Source: Ruminococcus sp. (GTDB taxonomy: Bacteria; Bacillota; Clostridia; Oscillospirales; Ruminococcaceae). Taken from it: a stretch of 58,348 nt of DNA. Of this stretch, positions 9,360 to 18,340 are shown piece by piece. The stretch's first letter is position 1. Every line of letters begins with the position of its first letter. The stretch lies in assembly GCA_017519145.1 (NCBI GenBank), contig JAFWTA010000024.1:1-58348 (forward strand). The letters are read 5' to 3'. Position numbers and translations under genes: made by a program. The notes beneath the pieces were generated by a model. It was not told the DNA's origin. It saw only the letters and a program-made list of their open reading frames with translations, and searched no databases.

Positions 9360-9832
9360 TGGACGAGATCAGACAGATACTCCGCGATAAAGACTTCAAA
9401 AAGCTCTTTGTGGGCGATACCGACAACACTCTTATCCAGTTCTTCCGCTACCTTTTCGTGGGCGGTCTGGCTTTCGTTGTGGATTTCGCTCTGTCTTACC
9501 TTCTTTTCCGCTTCGTTTTCAACGAACAGAAGGAATTCGGCTGGACAGCCAATGCCCTCTCCTTTATCGCAGGTCTTGTGGTCAACTACCTCATAAGCAC
9601 GTTCTGGATATTCAAGACCTCTAAGGTGGATAACAAGATCGTGGAGTTCATCAGCTTTGCTGCCATCGGTGTTGTGGGTCTGCTTATCACTATCGGCATC
9701 ACCGTTCTCTTTGAAAAATGGCTGGGCGATACCACTCACCTTTTCCAGATAATTGCCAAGATCGTCTCCACCGCTGCATCGTTCCTGTGGAACTTCTTCG
9801 CGCGAAAGATACTGCTTTTTACCAAGAAATAA
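9359..9832 (+). CDS. GtrA family membrane protein
   Basis: A 157-residue protein with four predicted helices and the GtrA signature (FFRYLFVGGLAFVVDFALSYLLF near residues 23-45; then NALSFIAGLVVNYLISTFWIF; and SFLWNFFARKILLF at the end). GtrA-like proteins are thought to flip undecaprenyl- or polyprenyl-linked sugars across the membrane. Its ATG overlaps the stop of the FAD oxidoreductase, so the two are co-translated. Confidence 0.9.
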   Translation: MDEIRQILRDKDFKKLFVGDTDNTLIQFFRYLFVGGLAFVVDFALSYLLFRFVFNEQKEFGWTANALSFIAGLVVNYLISTFWIFKTSKVDNKIVEFISFAAIGVVGLLITIGITVLFEKWLGDTTHLFQIIAKIVSTAASFLWNFFARKILLFTKK

Positions 9833-9889
9833 AATTTATGACACTTAGGGGCGAGTTAACTTCGCCCCAATGTTTTACGGAGGAATAAT

Positions 9890-11881
9890 ATGGACGATAA
9901 CACTAAAAATACTCCTGCCGACAGCAGCGAAAGCTCCGGGGAAGTTCTTGACTTTTCCGAAGAAGCTGCGGAAAACGTGGGAGAAGTCCTCGACTTTTCC
10001 GAAGAAGCTGCGGAAAACGTGGGAGAAGTCCTCGACTTTTCCGAAGAAGCTGCGGAAAAAGCGGGGGAAGTCCTCGACTTCACAGAAGATACTGCTGACG
10101 AAAATGAAGACAAAGCAGCTGAGGAAAAAAATGACGGGACTGATAAGGATGCTCCCGAAGCAGAGACAGTTACGGAAGCATCTAACGAGGAAAAAGCTGT
10201 AACCGCTCCCAAAAAAGATCCTGCAAAAATAATCGGCAGAATCGCAGCATGGCTTGTGTCTGCGGTACTCCTTATATTTGTAGTCGGAGTCACGGTCTAC
10301 TATATCACCACCGCTTCCAAGGCGGAATTCCACGCAGACTGCACAGATACCATCACATGGGCTGAGGCTTCCGTGGAAAGCGGTCAGCTCTATAACAAGG
10401 ACTTCACCTATGCCTGCTTCCTGCCGTTCAGCACAAGCACACTTATGATACCGCTTATCCATATCTTCGGCTTCGGCATGACTGCCCATATCGTGGGTAT
10501 GACCTGCTTCTTCGTGCTCCTCACCGTCTTTATGATACTTATGATGAGAGAGATAACAGGAAGCTTCCCTCCTGCTATGGCAGGAACCGCGATTTTCCTG
10601 TCGATCACTCTTTCCACTAAGAAGCTCCGCGAGATATTCTGGGGGCATACCATCTATTACTCCCTCGGTCTGCTGTTCCTCGTCGTCGGTGTTTATCTCT
10701 TCGCAAGACTGGTCACTGCCAGAAGCGCAAGAAAAAAGCCCGATCAGGAAAAGAAGTCAAAAGTCGGTATCTTCATACATACCGCCATTATCTTTATTAT
10801 CCTCAGCGCCTTTATGTTCCTGACAGGTATGGACGGTATTACGGGATTCACCCTGTTCACTCTCCCCTTTGTGGGCGCCATATTTGCAGAATACCTCGTC
10901 AATCCCAAACACCGCCTGTTCAGTATAAGGTCACTGAGAGTCACCTTCGTTTCCATGTTCTTCCTCGTTATGTCTATTCTCGGAAACGCCCTGAACAATG
11001 AGCTCCTTGACGGAATGAAGGCAGGCTATCAGGACGCTAATTCCGAGTTCTCGGATTATAACACATGGCATGAGCACTTACAGGGGCTTCCCCTTGCATG
11101 GATGAAGCTTCTGGGCGTTCAGAACCTCCCCGATGTTATGTTCACAAAAGAAAAAGGCGTGAAGAACATCATCTTCATCGCCTCTGCAATACTAATTGCT
11201 GTCCTCCCCATTGTTGCCACATTCTGCTATAAGAAGTACGGCACCGACAAAAAGGGTCGGCTCATGCGTATGTGGGTCTGGATGCACTGGGCTGTAACCG
11301 CTGTTGTCATGATGGGCTACGTCTGCGGTATACTCTCAGTTGCCGACTGGAGACTTACTCCCGTTGTGGGAACTTCTCTCATCCTCGGCATTTCCTTCGT
11401 GTTCTGGGCTGTCAGCCGGAAAGCCGATGTCGCAAGGATAGCCGTCATCCTCCTTATACCCGTGTTCGCCGCAGGTATGCTCAGCTGCGATGAGGTAAGA
11501 AAAATGAAAAAGGACGGCTATAAGAAGAATACACAGTATCAGCTGGCGGAATTTCTCAGGGAGCAGGGTCTCAACAGAGGCTATGCCACATTCTGGAACA
11601 GCCATGCGATCACTCTCCTCACCGATAATGAGATAAAGGTCTATGATATCAATATCAATGAGTCGGGAGCTTATGTAAGAGGCTATCAGTCATCCAGAAA
11701 ATGGTATGAAACAGATCCCGAACAGGAGGAGTACTTCATTCTGCTCACCGACTATGAGTTCAGTCAGTATTCATCCTCCGACGACTATAAAAACGATCCT
11801 CCGAAACGCCTTACAGATACTGTTATTAACAACGTCGGCTATAATCTGCTGGTATACGATCACAATATGTTCAGCGCATAA
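9890..11881 (+). CDS. Large membrane protein with acidic tandem-repeat N-terminus
   Basis: A 663-residue protein. Residues 1 to about 110 are soluble and strongly acidic; they contain a 14-residue unit GEVLDFSEEAAENV repeated three times and a fourth diverged copy. From about residue 113 there are ten or so membrane helices separated by short loops, followed by a C-terminal soluble part of about 110 residues rich in Tyr, Asp and Asn. The layout resembles GT-C glycosyltransferase-like membrane proteins, but no catalytic motif was recognised, so this stays a guess. It follows the GtrA-like gene by 57 bp and has GGAGG before the ATG. Confidence 0.6.
   Translation: MDDNTKNTPADSSESSGEVLDFSEEAAENVGEVLDFSEEAAENVGEVLDFSEEAAEKAGEVLDFTEDTADENEDKAAEEKNDGTDKDAPEAETVTEASNEEKAVTAPKKDPAKIIGRIAAWLVSAVLLIFVVGVTVYYITTASKAEFHADCTDTITWAEASVESGQLYNKDFTYACFLPFSTSTLMIPLIHIFGFGMTAHIVGMTCFFVLLTVFMILMMREITGSFPPAMAGTAIFLSITLSTKKLREIFWGHTIYYSLGLLFLVVGVYLFARLVTARSARKKPDQEKKSKVGIFIHTAIIFIILSAFMFLTGMDGITGFTLFTLPFVGAIFAEYLVNPKHRLFSIRSLRVTFVSMFFLVMSILGNALNNELLDGMKAGYQDANSEFSDYNTWHEHLQGLPLAWMKLLGVQNLPDVMFTKEKGVKNIIFIASAILIAVLPIVATFCYKKYGTDKKGRLMRMWVWMHWAVTAVVMMGYVCGILSVADWRLTPVVGTSLILGISFVFWAVSRKADVARIAVILLIPVFAAGMLSCDEVRKMKKDGYKKNTQYQLAEFLREQGLNRGYATFWNSHAITLLTDNEIKVYDININESGAYVRGYQSSRKWYETDPEQEEYFILLTDYEFSQYSSSDDYKNDPPKRLTDTVINNVGYNLLVYDHNMFSA
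9938..10105 (+). repeat. 42-bp in-frame tandem repeat
   Basis: Units start at 9938, 9980, 10022 and 10064. Units one to three differ by only a few bases and the fourth drifts. The unit length is a multiple of three, so a change in copy number would keep the reading frame. Confidence 0.9.
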
Positions 11882-11954
11882 AAAGAAAAAGCACCATATG
11901 TACGCTGCTCTTAGCGGAACAAATGCGAAAACAAACTGAATAGGCAAAAAGAAA

Positions 11955-11983
11955 CGGCACCTGTTAACAGGTGCCGCATTTTT
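11955..11983. terminator. Bidirectional terminator between convergent genes
   Basis: CGGCACCTGTT and AACAGGTGCCG form an uninterrupted inverted repeat (11955-11976), with CATTTTTG on the right and A-rich sequence on the left. It separates the plus-strand membrane protein from the minus-strand lipoprotein gene. Confidence 0.8.
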
Positions 11984-11984
11984 G

Positions 11985-14246
11985 TCAGCCGTACTGCTCG
12001 CTGAGATAGAGCGATATACGATTTTGTATCATATTGGCGCACTCCTCGGCGGTGCATTCATAGTCGAAGAATTTCATCGTTTCCTCCCCGACTATGGAAC
12101 TCACCTCAATATCATCGCGCAGTACCTCTGCATTAGTGACGAGGTCGTAGTAATAGTCGAACTCCTCCTGACTGAATGGTTCAAGCTTTCCACGGTCGAT
12201 CATCTGCTTGTTATTGTTATCCCAATCATAGTATTTCCACTCTAATTTCACGAATTTATCGGGAATTATTTTGCCTGTATCCTCTTCACACTCGAAGTAT
12301 GTATAACCGTCCTGCATAGTATAGTCGGCAAGCTCGTCAAAGCGCTCTTTCAAAACGGGGAATGACAGATAAGCGCCTGTGTTTATTTTAGTGTAGTATT
12401 CATCTGTCAGCATCATCCGCAGGAACTCCCATGCTCCCTCTTTATGGGCAGAGGTCTCCATAATGGCACAGCATTCATTTAGGCGTATAAAGGAACCGCT
12501 CCGCATACCGTCATATGGATAGCCTGCAAGAACATAGTCATTGTCATATTCGTTGCGCTTATGCTCAAGAAATGCACCAAACCACTGGATACTGTGATCA
12601 TCAAAATCCACGAACCTGTTTCCGTTCTTTATAGGGAAAGGTATGAGTTCGTAGGAAAAGTCTCCCGAGAGATTGTAGTATTCTGTCATTGAAAGTCCTA
12701 TCTCGTTATCATTGAAGAAATTCAGGAGCTTGATAAATTCGGGCGAATCAAAGTGACACTCGGCGTTGTCATAGTCGATGAAGAAGGGATCCCTGACTAC
12801 CGAAGTGAAGAAGGCGCTTCTGGCAGTGCTTTCCATCTGTTGAAACATCTCCTTGCCCTCGGGCTTGTTCTCATAGGCATATATAAAATCATCAACGCTC
12901 CAGTTCTCCCGAACGCCGGGATAGCTTTTCGCCTGCACTGTACTGAAGGAAAAATTCGGAGCTATCATTATCATTCGTCCGTCGCGCTCCATTCCCTCAC
13001 GGACATTGGGAAGAAAGTCATCTCGTGAGAGCTCCGGATCCTTGTCGATAAATTCATACAGGTCTGCGAAAACCCCAGAATTCAGCGAATCGATCCCGAG
13101 TGCAGTGACCTGCGGAATTATATCGGGAGCATCTCCGCTTATGACCTGCAATCTCAGATTTGCAAGCTTTTCATCGAAGTACTCGCCCTCAAGGGGCTTA
13201 TATTCTATTTTGTAATTATCATTATGGCTGTTGAAGTATTTTATCTCTTCATTATACATTCCGCCCTGCGACCAGGTCGCCATGGTAATTACTTCCTTGG
13301 TTTTTACCTCTGAAATGTCCTGTTCGGTGAGCAGATACAGCTCGCCCGAATAGAGCAGTACAGCTATTTCGTTATCCGAGACCATAGCGATGTTCTGTAC
13401 ATCATATTCGTGGAACTCAAGGTCGGTGAAGTTCGCAAGCTTTACCTTATCCTTATCGTTAAAGCCGTAGACTGCGCCGTCATCTACAAATATAAGCTTG
13501 TACTCGCCTGAGCCTGTACCCACAGCATAGCCGGACGATGAGCCTGCCTTGAAGCTGCCTTTTTTTGCAGTCTCAAGTGTCTGAACGTTCACGCTGTTGA
13601 CTGTCAGTTCTTTGAAATCGGTGAGCAGCACATTAAGCTCCTTTTCGGAATCATAGCATACACCTGATATGGTATTGTTCGTTTTTACTTCACCCAGCAG
13701 CTTTCCCTCGGATGAAAGAGCGATGAGGTGCCTTTGACCGAGCTCGTCGCCGTAAACAATGACAAAGCCATCATCGCTGCTGCCGTAGAGCTGCATGAGC
13801 ATATTGCTGCCGCTGTCTTCGCTTATTTCGCCGCATTCAAGTGTCTTTTCAAGGTTGTTGTCAGTGCCGTAGATGTAGATAAATGCCTCGCTGCCGCGCC
13901 GTGTGAGTACGCCCTTTTTTCCGTAGGATAGCATAGCTGCGCTCTGTACAGTTTCGTCCTCCTGAGGCGTGAAGCGGAATTCCTTGTAATCGCTGAATTT
14001 TCCGTCGGTGACAAATCCGCTCCAGCCCCCCGATCTCAGCTTGCCGAATACAAGAACTGCTCCTGAGCCGTCTGTTCCGAGAGTGTTTATCTCCGAGAAC
14101 TGCTCAGCCATATCGATAGATACTGCCTTGTAGCTGTGAAGCTGCTCGCTCACGGAAACGACGCTGTTCTCCTTCGTACCGCCTGAACAGGCTGATGTTC
14201 CGAAGCACAGTACTGCTGCACACAGAATTGACATTGTTTTTTTCAT
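11985..14246 (-). CDS. Extracellular solute-binding lipoprotein with N-terminal propeller-like part
   Basis: A 753-residue secreted lipoprotein: signal peptide with a GTSAC lipobox (Cys20). Residues about 40-310 are beta-rich with repeated short strand-turn units, suggesting a propeller-like or sensor part. From about residue 318 (ITMATWSQGGMYNEEIKYF) it follows ABC-type family 1 sugar-binding proteins. No permease or ATPase gene is adjacent, so it may serve a transporter encoded elsewhere or act as a sensor. GGAGG precedes the ATG. The next gene upstream on the same strand encodes a dockerin protein. Confidence 0.75.
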   Translation of the reverse strand: MKKTMSILCAAVLCFGTSACSGGTKENSVVSVSEQLHSYKAVSIDMAEQFSEINTLGTDGSGAVLVFGKLRSGGWSGFVTDGKFSDYKEFRFTPQEDETVQSAAMLSYGKKGVLTRRGSEAFIYIYGTDNNLEKTLECGEISEDSGSNMLMQLYGSSDDGFVIVYGDELGQRHLIALSSEGKLLGEVKTNNTISGVCYDSEKELNVLLTDFKELTVNSVNVQTLETAKKGSFKAGSSSGYAVGTGSGEYKLIFVDDGAVYGFNDKDKVKLANFTDLEFHEYDVQNIAMVSDNEIAVLLYSGELYLLTEQDISEVKTKEVITMATWSQGGMYNEEIKYFNSHNDNYKIEYKPLEGEYFDEKLANLRLQVISGDAPDIIPQVTALGIDSLNSGVFADLYEFIDKDPELSRDDFLPNVREGMERDGRMIMIAPNFSFSTVQAKSYPGVRENWSVDDFIYAYENKPEGKEMFQQMESTARSAFFTSVVRDPFFIDYDNAECHFDSPEFIKLLNFFNDNEIGLSMTEYYNLSGDFSYELIPFPIKNGNRFVDFDDHSIQWFGAFLEHKRNEYDNDYVLAGYPYDGMRSGSFIRLNECCAIMETSAHKEGAWEFLRMMLTDEYYTKINTGAYLSFPVLKERFDELADYTMQDGYTYFECEEDTGKIIPDKFVKLEWKYYDWDNNNKQMIDRGKLEPFSQEEFDYYYDLVTNAEVLRDDIEVSSIVGEETMKFFDYECTAEECANMIQNRISLYLSEQYG

Positions 14247-14390
14247 AATACCTGACCTCCTTTGCCCCTTTTGGACAGTGCTTACTATATAGTGATTTTC
14301 GTAGGCTAAAAAGATGAAGCTTCATAAAAGATCCTGTATTTTTCTATTTTATCACCAATAGACAGGTCATGGATTTGTATACAATGAACA

Positions 14391-14426
14391 AGAGGTATGA
14401 GAAACGCATCTCATACCTCTTTTTTG
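14391..14426 (+). terminator. Hairpin between the lipoprotein and dockerin genes
   Basis: AGAGGTATGAG (14391-14401) and CTCATACCTCT (14410-14420) form an 11-bp perfect stem followed by T6 on the plus strand. On the minus strand only a weak T stretch follows. The nearest genes are on the minus strand, so it probably ends the dockerin transcript, unless an unseen plus-strand RNA exists. Confidence 0.6.
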
Positions 14427-14489
14427 CAAAAAGGATATTGCTCTTACCACATTGTCTTCTGCGGACATGGTAACAGCACTATTTCAGAG

Positions 14490-16115
14490 TTATTGTGCCT
14501 GGCACCATTCATTGAACCATGCTGCGACCTCATTTCCTTCATCATACTGATAGTAAGATGATTCATCGGTAAAATTAAAGCTGTTTGTGTTGGTTACTGC
14601 ATTTTTATCTATGAGATAGACATATCTTCTGAACAACATATCAGGAGTTGCCACCATAGGCTTCTTTGATGTTGTCGAGACATCAATTCCAGTACCCTTT
14701 ACGGATATGTTATCAATAATCGAGTAGCTGTTTCCGGCGGTGCAGATGCTATAAACAATTACAATGGACTTGTCCTTGAAAGTGTTGCTGTCAATGCCTT
14801 CTATCGAAGCTTTGTCAGCTGATATGCCTTCATTCTCTGTGATTATGTTAATAAGATCGTTTTCTGAGCGGGCAACAAACCCGGTCCATTTTGTATGATT
14901 GTCATCATTGTATCTTACATCCGTAACACTCTGGAATTTGAAAGTTGTATCTACATTCTGCGGTATTTCGTTTATTTTCTCGATCAATGCACTTTTCATA
15001 AGGCAAAGGTCGAAAACATCAAGTATGTCATCATCACATAGATCAGCTGCTTTCCAGTTTTCAAGGTGCGTATCGGGAACGGCTAACAGCCATTTCTGGA
15101 GCAGTACAACATCTGAGATATTGAACTCGCCGTCATTATTGACATCGCCTGAAATCGTTTCCTCAGCAGTATCGGGTGAACTTCCGACTTTCACCAATGA
15201 GATGCTGTGTACTATCGGATTTTGTTCCGCCAAAATGCCTGCAAGCTGATAAAGTCTTGCGAGTGAGCGTTCATTTGCAACAGAAGGATCAGGCTGAACA
15301 TTTATCTGAGCAAGCTTGTAGAAGATCTGCTTAGGATCACCATTAGAATCAGGCGCAGACTCGGAATAAAATGCAAAATTATTCTTATCGGCATTGAATT
15401 TATAGTATTTTTCTGGCAGGTTCAAATCGGATACCATCTTATCGAAATCATAATCAGAGAAATTGCTCTTATTAAAAGCACTCAGGTCTTCGCTTTCAAG
15501 TAGATCATCAGCTTTCAACAGATAGTCCTTCGGCTTCACCATTATGTTTATCCCGCATTTGTTGGCAAGCTGATTTTCAGCTTCTTCTTTGCTGATATAG
15601 TTCAGCTTATGATCTGAGCAATACTGCTTCAGTTCGTTCTCCTCTGCAGCGTACAGCTCCTCAAATGTCTTTAATTCCGTTGAAACAGGAGTCTCCGGAG
15701 CAGTGGTATCGCTGCTGCTGCCCCAGTTGTTCTTTTTCATGTAGACAGTAACTTCCTTATCAGTCACATCTACAAAGCTTATCATCGGTTCACTTTTTTC
15801 AGTATCTATGTAATAGGTGTAACCGTCATAGTCCTTTGCTGTATACTGAACAACGTAATCAAATGCGGTTTGAACATCAGTTACTGTATGCGGATTGCTT
15901 TTGGACGGATTCCAGCTGCTCAGATGAATAGAACCGCCGATTATACTGAAGCAGTCACGGTCCTCTGCGAACAGCTCATTGGTTTCTTCATCGATGATAG
16001 TTACCGTAAGAGTACCTCTGTCAGCTTCACTGACAGCATTTACAGGAAATACCGTAAGCGCTGATGAAAGCATCAATGCGGCAATTAAACCTGTACCCAT
16101 AGCTTTCCCTCTCAT
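14490..16115 (-). CDS. Dockerin type I protein (cellulosomal)
   Basis: A 541-residue secreted protein. Residues 1 to about 28 are a signal peptide. A beta-rich, CnaB-like part follows (about 34-127), then a helical, charged part to about 315. The type I dockerin lies at about 323-378: the first calcium loop is DVNNDGEFNISD, the second DLCDDDILDVFD, which lacks the usual Gly. A C-terminal part of about 150 residues resembles the PrcB_C fold by its FKDKSIVIVY strand and following pattern, with low certainty. By family knowledge the dockerin docks to a scaffoldin cohesin at the cell surface. No glycoside hydrolase domain is visible. GGGAGG precedes the ATG. Confidence 0.85.
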   Translation of the reverse strand: MRGKAMGTGLIAALMLSSALTVFPVNAVSEADRGTLTVTIIDEETNELFAEDRDCFSIIGGSIHLSSWNPSKSNPHTVTDVQTAFDYVVQYTAKDYDGYTYYIDTEKSEPMISFVDVTDKEVTVYMKKNNWGSSSDTTAPETPVSTELKTFEELYAAEENELKQYCSDHKLNYISKEEAENQLANKCGINIMVKPKDYLLKADDLLESEDLSAFNKSNFSDYDFDKMVSDLNLPEKYYKFNADKNNFAFYSESAPDSNGDPKQIFYKLAQINVQPDPSVANERSLARLYQLAGILAEQNPIVHSISLVKVGSSPDTAEETISGDVNNDGEFNISDVVLLQKWLLAVPDTHLENWKAADLCDDDILDVFDLCLMKSALIEKINEIPQNVDTTFKFQSVTDVRYNDDNHTKWTGFVARSENDLINIITENEGISADKASIEGIDSNTFKDKSIVIVYSICTAGNSYSIIDNISVKGTGIDVSTTSKKPMVATPDMLFRRYVYLIDKNAVTNTNSFNFTDESSYYQYDEGNEVAAWFNEWCQAQ

Positions 16116-16161
16116 TATTATTCCTCCCTCTTAAAAAGCTCAGGTGTGTGCTTATATCCTA

Positions 16162-16190
16162 ATTATAAGCTACGGAAGCCGAAAAATCAA
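16162..16190 (-). promoter_or_regulatory. Promoter of the dockerin gene
   Basis: On the minus strand: -35 TTGATT (16185-16190), 17-bp spacer, perfect -10 TATAAT (16162-16167), about 45 bp before the ATG. Confidence 0.8.
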
Positions 16191-16200
16191 CCCTCGAGAT

Positions 16201-16232
16201 TTATTTGTCCGCTTTTATGCATTATTTGTCCG
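16201..16232. promoter_or_regulatory. Candidate LytTR binding site (two direct repeats, 21-bp phase)
   Basis: The 11-mer TTATTTGTCCG occurs at 16201-16211 and again at 16222-16232, exactly 21 bp apart. The near copy ends 10 bp upstream of the dockerin -35 box. LytTR regulators bind two short direct repeats on one DNA face at this spacing, and a LytTR gene lies about 1.4 kb away. The link is an inference. Confidence 0.6.
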
Positions 16233-16248
16233 TCTGCTTTCAAAGAAA

Positions 16249-16280
16249 AAGATGAACAAGGCTGTTTCCTTGTTCATCTT
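16249..16280 (-). terminator. Terminator of the two-component operon
   Basis: AAGATGAACAAGG and CCTTGTTCATCTT (13 bp, 6-base loop), followed on the minus strand by TTTCTTTG. It sits just after the histidine kinase stop. Confidence 0.85.
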
Positions 16281-16289
16281 ATTACACAG

Positions 16290-17585
16290 TTATTCTGCTA
16301 TCGGTATGATCACTGTCACTGTGAAAAATCCGTCAGTTGTTTTGATATTGAGTCTGCCGTCATAGTGTTCAAGAGCCTTTCGGACGTTATCCAGACCGAT
16401 GCCGAAATGACCATCTTTTGTTGATCTCAGTGTATCACCGTGCCGGTCTAACCTGCTGTACGGGTTGCGGATGCCCACTGTGATGAAGTTCATCTGACGG
16501 ACGATACTGAATTTGATGACCTTATCATCGACCTCCGCACAGGCCTCTATCGCATTGTCAAGAAGATTGCTGAAAATAGTGGTCATATCAATGGTCGATA
16601 TGAAGTCGAGGCTGATTTTCTCAATATCCAGCTGTATTTCAATGCCGAGCCGCTTTGCCTTGTTTATCTCATTGTTGACGATCACGGCGAGCATCTGATT
16701 ATCGTTCTGAAAGCTCGGGTAAAAGCGGTTCAGCTCGTCATACAGTGCCTGCTGATATTCGGCAGCTCTGTCCGAGCCGTTTTCGATGAGTGTATCAAGA
16801 CTGCGGATATGCTTTCTCATATCATGGACGATACGCAGAGAGTTACTGTACTGCTCTGATATTTCCTGATATGCCTGCAATTGTATCTCGGACTGCTGTT
16901 TCATCAGCTGATTATCCTGTTCGATACAGCGGGCGTCGGACAGGCGGATAAACAGATAATACAGTCCGAAATCCAGTATGCAGAAGCCTATGGAAAAACC
17001 TGTAAGGAAAGCATTGAGCTTTTTTTCCGGGAACACCCTTGCTAAAGTACATATTGTCATCATTTCGAGAGCTACGAGAACGATAAATGAAATGACCTCA
17101 TAAGGCGCCATGTAACTGTTATACTGCTTTTCAGGTACTTTCTTGTACCGTGTTATCATACCTAGTATACCGTAAAGAATAATGACGATAAAAACACATA
17201 TGAACAGCATGGGCACACGCAGCTCATCGGATTCTGTTATCTCATAAGAGCTTTTCCTATGTGAAACTGCCATTATAAGAGATCCGAATATTTCGGAAAG
17301 GAATACGATCGCAACACAGATAGCGTCATGTATCAGGAATTTAAATCTGTCGCATTTCAGCAGAATGACCGTACAAAGAATGAATGTGCCGATGTAAAGG
17401 AGCGTCTTTAGCGGGTATATATGATAAACTAAATTCACATTGAGAACTGCCCGGACTGCCATAAGGGCAGCGCATATCGGAATTCGTATTATCAGTTTAT
17501 CACGGAAGGGATAAAAGTTTGAGATGAAGGCAATTCCAAATATAAGATTTATGGCAGCCTCGATAAAATCAATGACCGTCAGCAT
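16290..17585 (-). CDS. Sensor histidine kinase, GHKL (AgrC-like)
   Basis: A 431-residue membrane kinase. Residues 1 to about 200 contain six or so helices. A helical linker follows, then the phospho-acceptor region RIVHDMRKHIRS (His about 254), and a GHKL ATPase domain with N-box NLLDNAIEAC (about 342) and G-box FGIGLDNVRKA (about 393). Partner is the LytTR regulator directly upstream; the regulator's TGA overlaps this ATG (TGATG). The start at 17585 was preferred over TTG at 17588 because it is better spaced from GGAGGG. The input signal is unknown; no AgrB or AgrD-like gene is nearby. Confidence 0.9.
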   Translation of the reverse strand: MLTVIDFIEAAINLIFGIAFISNFYPFRDKLIIRIPICAALMAVRAVLNVNLVYHIYPLKTLLYIGTFILCTVILLKCDRFKFLIHDAICVAIVFLSEIFGSLIMAVSHRKSSYEITESDELRVPMLFICVFIVIILYGILGMITRYKKVPEKQYNSYMAPYEVISFIVLVALEMMTICTLARVFPEKKLNAFLTGFSIGFCILDFGLYYLFIRLSDARCIEQDNQLMKQQSEIQLQAYQEISEQYSNSLRIVHDMRKHIRSLDTLIENGSDRAAEYQQALYDELNRFYPSFQNDNQMLAVIVNNEINKAKRLGIEIQLDIEKISLDFISTIDMTTIFSNLLDNAIEACAEVDDKVIKFSIVRQMNFITVGIRNPYSRLDRHGDTLRSTKDGHFGIGLDNVRKALEHYDGRLNIKTTDGFFTVTVIIPIAE

Positions 17586-18310
17586 CAAATCCCTCCCTCG
17601 AACTGTTTACAGATATATTCCTCTATCTCAGCCTTTACGGCTTTTTTCTTTTTCAGCGGTATTGGGATCTTAGCTCCGTTTATCATTACAAGATCCAGAT
17701 CAAGTACTGCCCTGATCTTCGCGGGATTGATGATAAAGCTCTGATGAGGCTTCATAAAGCTGTATTTTTCTACAAGAGGGAACAGATTGCCGAGTGAATC
17801 CTGAATGAAATATTCTGCTGCACTGCATACAAGCCGTATCTTCCGGTTGCCGAGGTATTCAAAGTACAGGATATCCTCAGGCATGATGAGTATCGTTCCT
17901 GTTACGGTCTCAAAGGGGACACCCTTGAAATCCTGTTCCTTGAAAGCATACTCCATGTAGTCCTGCAAATTCTTTCGGAGCAGATCAGCATTGACGGGCT
18001 TTTCGAGGAACGCAAACGGGTGTACCGAGAATGACCGAGCCATTTCACTTCCGAAGCTCGTCACATAGATCATGACTGCCTTCTTGTCGTTCTTCCGCAG
18101 TTCTTGTGCTGTTTGAATGCCATCCATACCCTGCATCTGAATATCAAGGAATATCAGGTCATATTTCTGATGATAGCTGATGATTTCTTCACCGCTTGAA
18201 AAGCAGGATATGTCGATTGGCTTGCCTTGTTCCTGAAAGAAAGAAGATACAATACTCTGGATTTCCTCAAGTACCGTCGGATCGTCATCAACGATAGCAA
18301 TTCTAAGCAT
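17585..18310 (-). CDS. LytTR family response regulator
   Basis: A 241-residue regulator: receiver domain (residues 1 to about 120, acidic DDD cluster at 8-10, phospho-acceptor Asp about 57 in YDLIFLDIQM, conserved Thr/Lys region VTSFGSE and FLEKPV) and a LytTR DNA-binding domain (about 140-238, with LFPLVEKYSFMKPHQSFIIN). It is the first gene of a two-gene operon with the kinase. The ATG at 18310 has an AGGTGG-type site upstream. Likely targets include the dockerin gene, judged from the 21-bp-phased repeats there. Confidence 0.92.
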   Translation of the reverse strand: MLRIAIVDDDPTVLEEIQSIVSSFFQEQGKPIDISCFSSGEEIISYHQKYDLIFLDIQMQGMDGIQTAQELRKNDKKAVMIYVTSFGSEMARSFSVHPFAFLEKPVNADLLRKNLQDYMEYAFKEQDFKGVPFETVTGTILIMPEDILYFEYLGNRKIRLVCSAAEYFIQDSLGNLFPLVEKYSFMKPHQSFIINPAKIRAVLDLDLVMINGAKIPIPLKKKKAVKAEIEEYICKQFEGGI

Positions 18311-18340
18311 GGATACCACCACCTTATGCGTGTTTGCTTT

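Noticed and set aside
9938-10105. Possible CRISPR-like array
   Set aside because: The repeats are contiguous, in frame and coding, with no spacers.
16290-18310. agr-type quorum system around the AgrC/AgrA-like pair
   Set aside because: No AgrB-like peptidase or AgrD-like peptide ORF was seen on either strand nearby.
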